From Hydrogenophilus thiooxidans (GTDB lineage Bacteria; Pseudomonadota; Gammaproteobacteria; Burkholderiales; Rhodocyclaceae): 33,347 nucleotides of DNA. The notes beneath the pieces were generated by a model, which saw nothing but the letters and a program-made list of their open reading frames with translations, was not told the DNA's origin and did no database searches. The stretch covers positions 1 to 33,347 of the forward strand of contig NZ_JAHLSY010000020.1 of assembly GCF_019049855.1 (NCBI RefSeq). The letters are read 5' to 3'. Position 1 is the stretch's first letter. Each line of letters starts with the position of its first letter. Positions 1-6,963 of this stretch are shown one piece after another. A program made the translations under genes and the position numbers.

Positions 1-98
1 CGCTTTCCTTGCTTCTTGACACAACACAAGGATGCACCAGCTTTGTCGGGAGGACATCTCAAACCGGTGTTTTGCGGACATTTACCATCGGTGCTGAC

Positions 99-220
99 AT
101 GCTGGACGCGATCATAGAAGGGCAAGTCGGGCGCTTGGTTATTACGCACAAAGATCGGCTATTGCGCTTCGGCGCGGAACTGGTGTTTGCTGTTTGCGAA
201 GCGAAGAATGTTGAGGTGGT
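99..220 (+). pseudogene. Fragment of IS607-type serine recombinase TnpA
   Basis: About 40 residues from the ATG at 99 match the core of IS607-type small serine recombinases: the stretch LVITHKDRLLRFGAELVF followed by CEAKNVEVV is the conserved strand-helix-strand region just before the dimer-interface helices. The N-terminal MerR-like DNA-binding part and the part carrying the catalytic serine are not seen upstream. The frame departs from the family right after EVV, where the sequence becomes tnpB coding in another frame (Asn-Trp-Ala-Leu-Ala-Glu-Trp from 221). This is a deletion scar, not a functional gene. The open frame runs on to 317, but that part is out-of-frame tnpB. Confidence 0.7.
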
Positions 221-313
221 AACTGGGCGCTGGCCGAGTGGCGGCGGCAGTACGAGGCATGGAAAGCCGACAACAGCCAACCCAAGCCCTCGCAAGCCGC
301 GCTGCGACGCCAG

Positions 314-1405
314 TTGAACGCCATCAAGCGCGAACAATTCCCGTGGATGCTGGAAGTGACCAAGTGCGCGCCGCAGATGGCAATCATCCAGCTTGGAGAG
401 GCGTTCAAAAACTTCTTTGCGGGTCGTGCCCGCTACCCGCAGTTTCGCAAGAAGGGCGTGCACGAGCGCTTTACGCTCACCAATGATCAGTTCGACCTCG
501 ACGGGTGCCGTATCCGCATCCCCAAGCTTGGCTGGGTGCGCATGCGCGAGCCGTTGCGTTTCGCTGGCAAGATCATCTCGGCCACGATCTCCCGTGTGGC
601 CGACAAGTGGTTTGTCAGTATCACCGTGGACACGTCCGATGGTTCGCATCTACCCCAAGCCAAAAACGAGCCGCAAGACGAAAACCAAGTTTGCGGCGAG
701 TTTCGGCGCAGCCAAAACCAAGGCGCGGTAGGTGTCGATCTGGGTGTGTCGGCGCTGGCGACGCTCTCGACGGGAGAAAAGGTCGTCGGTCCCAAACCGC
801 ACAAGGCGCTGCTCGATCGCTTGCGCAGGCTCTCGCGCAGCCTCTCCCGCAAGCAGAAAGGTTCCAGCAACCGCCGCAAGGCCAGGGCCAAACTGGCGAA
901 GCTGCACGCCCGCATCGCCAACATCCGGCAGGATGCCTTGCACAAGCTCACCTCAAGCCTCACGCGGCGGTTCCATACCATCGTCATCGAGGATCTGAAC
1001 GTGCGCGGGATGATGGCGAACCGGCATCTGGCCCGTTCTATTGCCGACATGAGCTTCTTCGAGTTCCGGCGGCAGTTGGAGTACAAGGCTGCGATGCGCG
1101 GTGGCATCGTGATAGTAGCGGATCGCTGGTTCCCGTCGAGCAAAACTTGTTCGGTTTGTGGGACGGTTCAGGAAAAAATGCCGCTGTCTGTGCGCGAGTG
1201 GACGTGTCCAGAATGCGGAGCGCACCACGACCGGGATCTGAACGCAGCCAGAAACCTACTGGCGCATGGCTTGGCCGCCCTAAGCGGCTCTACGGCGAGT
1301 TCCGCCGAATGTGAAGCTTGTGGAGAGGAAGGCTCTGGCCGCCGTCGCAAGACGGCGGTGAAACCGGCCTCGGTGAAGCAGGAAGTCAGCTTTGTTCCTG
1401 TTTAG
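314..1405 (+). CDS. tnpB: TnpB RNA-guided endonuclease of an IS607-family element, 5' truncated
   Basis: TnpB proteins are omega-RNA-guided DNA nucleases, ancestors of Cas12, carried by IS200/IS605 and IS607 elements. Homologous coding begins at 221 (NWALAEW...) just after a stop at 212-214. The first start codon I see is the TTG at 314, giving 363 residues against about 400 for the family. The nuclease half looks whole: RuvC-I Asp142 in GVDLGVSAL, RuvC-II Glu226 in IVIEDLNV, a zinc finger with Cys279, Cys282, Cys298 and Cys301, and RuvC-III Asp308 in DRDLNAA. What is lost is the beginning of the N-terminal wedge domain. The gene has no obvious ribosome site at 314. It may be inert, or may still give a shortened protein. 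Identification is firm; activity is unknown. Confidence 0.85.
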   Translation: MNAIKREQFPWMLEVTKCAPQMAIIQLGEAFKNFFAGRARYPQFRKKGVHERFTLTNDQFDLDGCRIRIPKLGWVRMREPLRFAGKIISATISRVADKWFVSITVDTSDGSHLPQAKNEPQDENQVCGEFRRSQNQGAVGVDLGVSALATLSTGEKVVGPKPHKALLDRLRRLSRSLSRKQKGSSNRRKARAKLAKLHARIANIRQDALHKLTSSLTRRFHTIVIEDLNVRGMMANRHLARSIADMSFFEFRRQLEYKAAMRGGIVIVADRWFPSSKTCSVCGTVQEKMPLSVREWTCPECGAHHDRDLNAARNLLAHGLAALSGSTASSAECEACGEEGSGRRRKTAVKPASVKQEVSFVPV

Positions 1406-1430
1406 GCAGGAATGAGTAAGTCTGACGGAA
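1339..1430 (+). ncRNA. Candidate omega RNA (TnpB guide scaffold) at the right end of the element
   Basis: In IS200/IS605 and IS607 elements the guide RNA overlaps the 3' end of tnpB and ends at the element's right end, with the guide taken from the flanking DNA. Here the last 90 bases contain three stem-loops in a row. The first is a perfect 8-bp stem 1339-1346/1351-1358 closed by a GCAA tetraloop. The second is a 4-bp stem 1363-1366/1371-1374. The third is a 6-bp stem 1379-1384/1395-1400. A guide would start at about 1429-1431 and would therefore be cheB sequence. The hairpins are seen directly; the RNA role is inferred from the family. Confidence 0.4.
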
Positions 1431-1566
1431 CGGTAAAGCCCGCTGGCATGTGCTGGACGATTACGATGGCGGGAACGGTACGCGGTAGCTTCGCCAAGAT
1501 CGTCTCCAGCACGGTGGTGCCGCCAGTCGACGAACCGATCACGACGACCCAAGGGGCGTACTTCAT
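1402..1566 (-). pseudogene. N-terminal fragment of a stand-alone CheB-type protein methylesterase, cut by the IS element
   Basis: Reading the minus strand from the ATG at 1566 gives a 54-residue frame that begins with the CheB methylesterase signature. [10 protein letters not shown] holds the catalytic serine, and [12 protein letters not shown] about 28 residues later holds the catalytic histidine. Homology stops at about 1432; the last eight or nine residues come from the insertion element, ending at TAA (1402-1404). The catalytic aspartate and the rest of the domain are missing. There is no receiver domain, so this was a free-standing methylesterase domain rather than the classic two-domain CheB. 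The start lies 15 bases after the upstream channel gene's stop, so it was the last known gene of the signalling operon. The missing 3' half should lie left of the window. Confidence 0.75.
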
Positions 1567-1581
1567 CGATTCGTCCGCGGA

Positions 1582-2217
1582 CTACTCAGGTAGTGTTGGA
1601 TACGCCGGTAGGTGCCAGCCCCGCACGATCCCCAGCGCGCGCAACGAAAACGCGACCGCCGCACCGATGATGAGCGCCATTTCGTGTGCCAGCCACCCTT
1701 CGGTGAGCACGAAGGCCGCGGCACCGGCGGCGGCGGCAGTGGCGTAGATCTCGCGGTGGAGGATCATCGGGATTTCGTTGCAGAGAATGTCGCGGATGAG
1801 GCCACCGAAGCTCGCGGTCATCACGCCCATGATCACCGCGATGAAACCATTCGCGCCAGCGGCAAGCGCTGCTTGCGCGCCGATGAGACAGAAGACCGAA
1901 AGCCCCACCGCGTCGAACCAATCGAGCGCACGATTCGCGGTGAGCCGGCGCGAAAAACGGGGAGCGAACCAACCCAGCGCATAGAGGAAGAGTGCCGTGC
2001 CCGCGGTGAGTGCCACGTAATGCCACGCCGCCAACCAAAAAACGGGACGGTCGAGCAAAAGGTCGCGGAGCGTTCCGCCGCCGATGCCGGTAACGGTTGC
2101 GGCAAGCATCAGGCCAACGGGGTCGAGCCGTTTGTGCGCCGCGACGATCGCGCCGGAGAGGGCGAACACCACGACGCCGAAGTAGTCGAGCCAGAGAAGT
2201 AGAGAAGAGATTGCCAT
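1582..2217 (-). CDS. TRIC-family (UPF0126) cation channel / membrane protein
   Basis: This inner-membrane protein of about 211 residues is built from two repeated halves, as in the bacterial trimeric intracellular cation channel family. The repeats show as GIGGGTLRD in the first half and FGGLIRD in the second, each followed by further hydrophobic helices, for about seven membrane segments. Bacterial TRIC channels conduct monovalent cations; the role in this host is unknown. I place the start at the ATG at 2217, which has a GGACGG-like ribosome site. A TTG at 2229 would add four residues. It follows the response regulator gene by about 15 bases on the same strand, so it is probably co-transcribed with the sensor system. 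Confidence 0.8.
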   Translation of the reverse strand: MAISSLLLWLDYFGVVVFALSGAIVAAHKRLDPVGLMLAATVTGIGGGTLRDLLLDRPVFWLAAWHYVALTAGTALFLYALGWFAPRFSRRLTANRALDWFDAVGLSVFCLIGAQAALAAGANGFIAVIMGVMTASFGGLIRDILCNEIPMILHREIYATAAAAGAAAFVLTEGWLAHEMALIIGAAVAFSLRALGIVRGWHLPAYPTLPE

Positions 2218-2232
2218 TGTCCCGTCCAATGG

Positions 2233-3609
2233 TCACGTCACGGTTGGGTAACCATTTTGCTTCTCTTGGTAGCACTCCAGTTTTTTGAGTTTTTCCCACA
2301 GCGTTTTGCGGGTGATGCCCAGCGCCGCGGCGGTGCGCGTGATATGACCTTGGTTTTGTTCCAGGGCGCGTTTCAGGTATTCGCGTTCGCACGCCATCAG
2401 ATATTCTGCAAGGGATGCGGAAATCGTCGTGCCAACTTCTGCAGACTCTGGCGCGTTGCCTTCGTTGTCGAAGAACGCATCGATCGTGAGCGTCGGTCCG
2501 AGCGCCAAGATGCACGCGCGCTCGACCGCGTGTTTGAGCTCGCGAATGTTGCCCGGCCATGAGTAGGCAAGGAGCGCTGCTTCGGCGCGTGGGTCGATGC
2601 GTTTGCGTTCGTCGGGGTGTTGCTGGTTGAATTCGGCGATGAAGCGGCGCAAAAACCAGCGAATATCCTCTGGGCGTTCGCGCAGTGGCGGAATCCGTAG
2701 GTGGATCACATGGATGCGGTAGTAGAGATCTTCGCGGAAGGCGCCCGCTTCCACCATCGCTTTGAGGTCGCGGTGGGTGGCGCACACAAGCCGGAAACGG
2801 CTGGTCAAAGGCTTTTCGCCGCCCAAACGCGTGAAACGGTGGTCTTGGAGCACGCGCAGGAGTTTCGCTTGCATTGCAAGCGGCATTTCACCGATCTCAT
2901 CGAGAAAGAGCGTACCGCCATCCGCCAGCTCGAAAAGCCCTTTTTTGGTCCGCGTTGCCCCGGTGAAGGCCCCTTTTTCGTAGCCGAAGAGTTCTGCTTC
3001 GATGAGGGATTCGGGAATCGCGGCGCAATTCACGGCAACGAACGCCCCTTCACTGCCCACGGCGTGGTGGTGGAAGCGGCGGGCGACGTACTCTTTTCCG
3101 CATCCCGATTCTCCTGTGATGAGTAACACTTCCGCGTGGCGTGCAAGCCGTGGCAATTGTTCGGAAATGCGTTGCATCGCAGGGGAAATTCCCAGCGTGT
3201 CATCGGTTTGCTCATACACAATCCCGTAGGATTCCGCCAGTTCGCGCACGCGATGCAAAAGTGCCTCAACCTCGAAGGGTTTGGTGAGGTAGTCGGCTGC
3301 TCCTGCTTTGATCAGTTCCACCGCACGGTCGATGGTGCCGTAGGCGGTGAGAAAAAGGAAAGGGGGGAGGTCGCTGCGTTCGGCAGCGAGGGCGAGGAAG
3401 AGATCGCCGCCCTCGATATCGGGGAGGCGGATGTCGCATACGGCGACGCAAAAGCGGTGCGCGCGCAACGCGTCGCGTGCCTCTTTGCCACTTTTGTACC
3501 AGGAGACATCGAAACCTTCAAGGGAAAGGAGATGAGTGAGCGATTCCCCCATGATCGGATCGTCTTCGATCAGAGCCAGGCGGGGCTTGTGATCAATCTG
3601 GCAGGGCAT
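2233..3609 (-). CDS. Sigma-54-dependent NtrC-type response regulator
   Basis: A cytoplasmic transcription activator of 458 residues with the full three-domain layout. The receiver domain (1-125) has the acidic pair in LIEDDP, the phospho-acceptor Asp59 in VCDIRLPD and Lys110. The AAA+ domain (about 140-375) has Walker A GESGCGKE at 166-173 and the sigma-54 contact loop GAFTGA at 213-218. A Fis-type helix-turn-helix lies near the C-terminus (HITRTAAALGITRKTLWEK). The start at 3609 overlaps the end of the kinase gene by 17 bases, which points to translational coupling and a cognate pair. Its likely target is the sigma-54 promoter at 6133-6148 upstream of the divergent molybdoenzyme operon. The class is certain; the ligand specificity of the pathway is not. 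Confidence 0.93.
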   Translation of the reverse strand: MPCQIDHKPRLALIEDDPIMGESLTHLLSLEGFDVSWYKSGKEARDALRAHRFCVAVCDIRLPDIEGGDLFLALAAERSDLPPFLFLTAYGTIDRAVELIKAGAADYLTKPFEVEALLHRVRELAESYGIVYEQTDDTLGISPAMQRISEQLPRLARHAEVLLITGESGCGKEYVARRFHHHAVGSEGAFVAVNCAAIPESLIEAELFGYEKGAFTGATRTKKGLFELADGGTLFLDEIGEMPLAMQAKLLRVLQDHRFTRLGGEKPLTSRFRLVCATHRDLKAMVEAGAFREDLYYRIHVIHLRIPPLRERPEDIRWFLRRFIAEFNQQHPDERKRIDPRAEAALLAYSWPGNIRELKHAVERACILALGPTLTIDAFFDNEGNAPESAEVGTTISASLAEYLMACEREYLKRALEQNQGHITRTAAALGITRKTLWEKLKKLECYQEKQNGYPTVT

Positions 3610-5050
3610 AGGGTATCTCCACGAGGAAGCAGGTGCGGCCAGAATGGCTTTCTACCGAGAGACCGCCGTTGAGCTGTTTGACCAGTTGGTAGACGACCCA
3701 CAGTCCGAGACCATGCCCTTCTTTGCGCTGAGTGGCAAAAGGTTCGAAGAGGTAAGCCATTTGATTTTCCGGGATTGGATCCCCGTCGTTGCAAACGGAA
3801 AGCAGTAAGTGGCGACTCTCGGTGCATTGGACTGCGACGGCAATGATTCCGTTTGGAGGAGATGCGGCGATGGCATTCAGGATCAGGTTGAGCAGAATCT
3901 GGCGGATCGGCGTGGCAGGCAGCGGCAGCGGTGCGGAGAGGTTGCTGTCGATTTGCAGCGTAACATGGCGGGCGTGCACTTCCCCCTCCACGAGCAGGTA
4001 TATGTCCTCGAGATCGGCCGGTTCGAGTGAACGGTCCTGCAGTTTGGTCTCGACCAGGAGCGCAGCAACGGTATTGCGGATCTGGGTAAGGCCGCGTTCC
4101 AGCAGTGAGACGGTCTGGGCGGCAATCGGGTCGTGTTCGCCATGCTTTTGCCACGTTTTCACCGCGGTGAGCATCCCACCCAGCGGATTGTTGATTTCGT
4201 GTGCGATTCCTGCGGTGAGACGACCGATTGCGGCGAGCCGCTCCGAAACCACCATCTGCTCTTCCAATTCCTGTTTCAGCTTGAGTTCCGCGATCATGCG
4301 GCGGAAAGCCGCGCTCAGCTGGCCGATTTCGTCCCCACTTTCCGGCAGAGCCGCCTGTTCCGCTTCCGTGAGGCGATCGGGAACGTGGCGCATCGCGGAA
4401 GCGAGCGCAAGCAGCGGTTCCGCGGTGCGGCGGGCCCAGATCCAGGAGACGGGGAGAATGAAGAGCATCGCCAAGCAGGTGATCCAGAACGCGCGCAAGA
4501 CGAGTTCACGGTAGTGCGGCAGGATCGCGGTGGTTGCGTAACCCAGCACGACGTGCCCCAACGCTTCGCCGTCGGTGACGAGTGGGGAAATGACGAACAA
4601 CGTATTCGATTCCGGAACGGTGATCGATTGCTGCTGAGCGTTCCCTTCCCATTTAACCTGTTTGGCCATTTGACCGACGTCACCACGGAGTTCATCGACC
4701 AGTGCGCCCAGTGGATAGCGGCGGGGTTCGTTCGCGACGAAGATGCGCCGCTCTTTGTCGATCACGAGAAGCAGTGGGCTCGCGGCGTCGCTCATCGCCG
4801 GAACCTCTTCGATACGAACCGAACGCAGAATTTCGAACGCGCGCCAGACATCATCGTGCAATACCGGCGAGATCAGGGTATTGGCCAGAAGGCTGCCCAG
4901 GCTGCGAGCGTTCCTTTCCAGGTTCGCGCGCATCTCTTCGTAGTCTTTGACAAGCAACGCGGTGGTGATCAGAAACGCCGTTCCGAGTACGGCGAACATC
5001 ACCCGCAGTGGGATCTTCCACCGCAAAGAGAGGTTGGTCAGCGGCTTCAT
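3593..5050 (-). CDS. Membrane-bound sensor histidine kinase, partner of the PhnD-like sensor
   Basis: This 485-residue sensor kinase has a first membrane helix at about 14-34, a periplasmic domain to about 180, a second helix at about 185-205 and a HAMP-like linker. The HisKA helix has the phospho-accepting His284 in GIAHEINNPLGG, and the HATPase domain has N-box ILLNLILNA and G-box GHGLGLWVVYQL. The start at 5050 overlaps the stop of the PhnD-like gene as ATGA; an upstream in-frame ATG at 5083 lies inside that gene and is less likely. The layout of periplasmic binding protein, kinase and NtrC regulator matches the AioX-AioS-AioR type, in which the binding protein presents the signal to the kinase's periplasmic domain. 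The signal here cannot be read from sequence. Confidence 0.9.
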   Translation of the reverse strand: MKPLTNLSLRWKIPLRVMFAVLGTAFLITTALLVKDYEEMRANLERNARSLGSLLANTLISPVLHDDVWRAFEILRSVRIEEVPAMSDAASPLLLVIDKERRIFVANEPRRYPLGALVDELRGDVGQMAKQVKWEGNAQQQSITVPESNTLFVISPLVTDGEALGHVVLGYATTAILPHYRELVLRAFWITCLAMLFILPVSWIWARRTAEPLLALASAMRHVPDRLTEAEQAALPESGDEIGQLSAAFRRMIAELKLKQELEEQMVVSERLAAIGRLTAGIAHEINNPLGGMLTAVKTWQKHGEHDPIAAQTVSLLERGLTQIRNTVAALLVETKLQDRSLEPADLEDIYLLVEGEVHARHVTLQIDSNLSAPLPLPATPIRQILLNLILNAIAASPPNGIIAVAVQCTESRHLLLSVCNDGDPIPENQMAYLFEPFATQRKEGHGLGLWVVYQLVKQLNGGLSVESHSGRTCFLVEIPYALPD

Positions 5051-5955
5051 GTTCGGGGAAGGTTGAGGTAGGCGGCCATCCACGCGATCGAATCGTAGAG
5101 CGTGTCGTCGGCTGTGGTAAACCCATCCAAACGGAGGAGTCGCAAGAGTTGCGCCCCGTTCGCATCGTCTGCCATGTTCAGCAACGCTGTGCGAAAGCGT
5201 GTTTCCAGCGCTTCGGGGATATTTTTGTTGGCCACGAAAGGGGGGAAACCAAACGGCGGAGAGCGTTCGATGATTTGCGTTCCCTGAACGAGCTGAGGGT
5301 GAATTTCTGCGAGCATTTCCCAGACGTAACCGTCGACCGCGCCGCCTGCGGCAAGCCCGGCAGCCACCGCTTCGATCACTTTGCGATGCGCCCAGGTGAA
5401 GAAGGTGCGCGCGAAAAATTTTGCGGGATTTTCGCCGCTTTGCGCGATCGCGTATTGCGGGTAGAGAAAGCCGGAATTGGAGTCGGGATCGCTGTAGGCG
5501 AAAACCTTTCTACGAAGGTTGGTCAGACGGCGCAGTTGCGGTTGCGAGCGATCAACGATCAAATACGAATAATAGGTGGGTTCGCCTCGCCAGAGTGGTA
5601 CCGCAACGAGCCGCAGCTCATCACGATAGCGCACGTAGGGGTAACCACAAAGCCAGGCGAAATCGATCTTGCTGGTACGGAGGAGTTCGATCACTTCGCG
5701 GTAGCTGCCGCGCTGCACGAACTGGACGCGCTGGCCCAGTTTTCGTTCCAGCCATTCCCGCCAATGGGTGAGAAATCCGATCTGGTCGTCGAGAAAAACA
5801 GGGGTGAGTCCGATGCGCAGCGGCGCATCCACGGAGCTGTGACCGGGCAGCGGGAACGACAGACCGACCGCTTGCGCGAAGAGCGCTTTGAGGGCGGTGC
5901 GTCGGGAAAATGGGGCAGCAGCCATATCGGTATTGATTGCAGGATCATTTTTCAT
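5047..5955 (-). CDS. PhnD-like periplasmic ligand-binding protein (three-component sensor)
   Basis: A 302-residue protein of the phosphonate/phosphite/AioX-type substrate-binding superfamily. A Tat-like signal (FSRRTALKALFAQAVG, residues 16-31) suggests export in folded form. The mature part shows LRIGLTPVF at the start of lobe 1, DFAWLCGYPYVRY, and the family's hinge motif as YSDPDSNSGFLYPQYA. No ABC permease or ATPase gene is nearby; a kinase follows in a four-base ATGA overlap, so this is a sensory and not a transport protein. The only mature cysteine is Cys103, in the WLCGYP loop. AioX arsenite sensors use a conserved cysteine, but alignment of the two is untested. The ATG at 5955 has no clear ribosome site; 5925 is an alternative. 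Confidence 0.85.
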   Translation of the reverse strand: MKNDPAINTDMAAAPFSRRTALKALFAQAVGLSFPLPGHSSVDAPLRIGLTPVFLDDQIGFLTHWREWLERKLGQRVQFVQRGSYREVIELLRTSKIDFAWLCGYPYVRYRDELRLVAVPLWRGEPTYYSYLIVDRSQPQLRRLTNLRRKVFAYSDPDSNSGFLYPQYAIAQSGENPAKFFARTFFTWAHRKVIEAVAAGLAAGGAVDGYVWEMLAEIHPQLVQGTQIIERSPPFGFPPFVANKNIPEALETRFRTALLNMADDANGAQLLRLLRLDGFTTADDTLYDSIAWMAAYLNLPRT

Positions 5956-6029
5956 GATAGCGCAAAACCCAGGGGATCGGAAGCGTTTGGGGATGGTTTC
6001 GAAAGCGTGACGGCAATGCGGGTCGAGTG

Positions 6030-6045
6030 GTTACCTGGACGTAAC
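6030..6045. promoter_or_regulatory. Inverted repeat, candidate upstream activator site 1
   Basis: GTTAC, six bases, then GTAAC form a perfect 5-6-5 inverted repeat about 90-105 bases upstream of the sigma-54 promoter. That is the usual distance for an NtrC-type activator's enhancer site. A further GTAAC occurs at 6115-6119. The repeat is visible; binding by the regulator encoded at 2233-3609 is inferred. Confidence 0.4.
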
Positions 6046-6063
6046 GCCCGGCGATCTTTTCAC

Positions 6064-6080
6064 AATCGCACGTGACGATT
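6064..6080. promoter_or_regulatory. Inverted repeat, candidate upstream activator site 2
   Basis: AATCG, seven bases containing CACGTG, then CGATT form a 17-base palindrome-like site whose centre is about 60 bases before the sigma-54 promoter. Its centre lies about 34 bases (roughly three helical turns) from that of the 6030-6045 repeat, so dimers on both sites would face the same side of the helix. The two half-site sequences differ, so at most one may be the true operator. Confidence 0.4.
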
Positions 6081-6132
6081 AATGTGTTGTTTTTCAATAT
6101 AAATTAGGGAGCGGGTAACGATTTCTCATCTT

Positions 6133-6148
6133 TGGTCCGGAAATTGCT
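6133..6148 (+). promoter_or_regulatory. Sigma-54 promoter of the molybdoenzyme operon
   Basis: TGGTCCGGAAATTGCT fits the sigma-54 consensus TGGCACG-N4-TTGCW in all but two of the defined positions, with the essential GG (6134-6135) and GC (6146-6147) exactly ten bases apart. Transcription would start near 6159, leaving an 80-base leader before the strong ribosome site GAGGAGGTG and the ATG at 6240. An NtrC-type activator is encoded next door on the opposite strand. This is the most convincing promoter in the window. Confidence 0.75.
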
Positions 6149-6239
6149 CTGCGTTAGCTGGCCGGCTCGACCGGGGGCGTCACTCCCGATTGAACGGCGA
6201 CGAAAATGGCTTTTTCTCGACTTCGAGGAGGTGTGGTAG

Positions 6240-6950
6240 ATGAGTGAAGAACTGCGGGTCTCGTCTATCGAGACAAGAGGGGTGCCTGGTAAGCGGCGCT
6301 ACGCGATGGTGATCGACACTCGCCGTTGCATCGGGTGCATGGCCTGTCAGGTGGCTTGTAAAGCCGAGTACGACACGCCGCTAGGCGTCAACCGAACCTG
6401 GGTGCCCTACAAAGTTACGGGCAAATATCCTAACGTGAAAAAACACTTCTTGCCGCGGTTGTGCAACCATTGCGACGATCCGCCCTGCGTGCGCAACTGT
6501 CCGGTCGAGGCGACCTTCAAGGTCGACGATGGTGGGTTCGTGCTCCAACGGTACGAACGGTGCATCGGTTGCCGGAGCTGTATGGCGGCGTGTCCCTATA
6601 ACGCGCGTTTCATGTTGCCCTCGCACCGTACCTACACGCCCATCACCAACGTGGTGGACAAGTGCACCTTCTGCTTCCATCGCGTCACGCAGAACCTGGT
6701 TCCTGCGTGTGTCCAGACCTGTGTTGGGCGCGCACGGGTCTTTGGCGACCTAAACGATCCCAACAGCGAGGTCTCTTACCTGGTTGCGCACAACCCAACC
6801 CAGGTATTGCGTCCCGAGCAGGGGACCAAACCCCACGTCTTCTATATCGGTGCCGACCGGAACCACACCGAGTACGGGCGCGATGCCTATCGCCGGATCG
6901 AGGTGATGGAATCGGAGCACGCGGCGTGGAAGAAACATTTCGACCTCTGA
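6240..6950 (+). CDS. Four-cluster ferredoxin-like electron-transfer subunit of the molybdoenzyme
   Basis: A 236-residue FeS subunit of the DmsB/PsrB/NrfC type that passes electrons between the molybdenum subunit and the NrfD anchor. Sixteen cysteines fall in four groups: 30/33/36/40 (CIGCMACQVAC), 75/78/83/87, 108/111/114/118 (CIGCRSCMAACP) and 142/145/157/161. They fit four [4Fe-4S] clusters. There is no signal peptide of its own, as usual for subunits exported together with the Tat-tagged catalytic chain. The ATG at 6240 follows GAGGAGGTG at good spacing. It is the first gene of the operon, 13 bases ahead of the nrfD-like gene. Family assignment is firm; the substrate of the complex is unknown. 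Confidence 0.92.
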   Translation: MSEELRVSSIETRGVPGKRRYAMVIDTRRCIGCMACQVACKAEYDTPLGVNRTWVPYKVTGKYPNVKKHFLPRLCNHCDDPPCVRNCPVEATFKVDDGGFVLQRYERCIGCRSCMAACPYNARFMLPSHRTYTPITNVVDKCTFCFHRVTQNLVPACVQTCVGRARVFGDLNDPNSEVSYLVAHNPTQVLRPEQGTKPHVFYIGADRNHTEYGRDAYRRIEVMESEHAAWKKHFDL

Positions 6951-6963
6951 GAAGGAGCAGATC

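Larger units (their letters stand above)
1..1430 (+). mobile_element. Remnant of an IS607-family (serine recombinase + TnpB) insertion sequence
   Basis: The stretch holds a fragment of an IS607-type serine recombinase (about 99-220) joined directly to a nearly complete tnpB (221-1405), both on the plus strand. The right end lies near 1425-1431, because minus-strand coding for a CheB methylesterase resumes there and reads outward from about 1432. The left end is not visible and may lie before base 1. The tnpA to tnpB junction at about 217-221 removes the C-terminal half of the recombinase and the first roughly 30-40 codons of tnpB, so the copy cannot mobilise itself. Bases 1-98 do not translate into recognisable recombinase sequence in any frame, which suggests further rearrangement. 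No flanking direct repeats are expected for this family. Confidence 0.75.
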
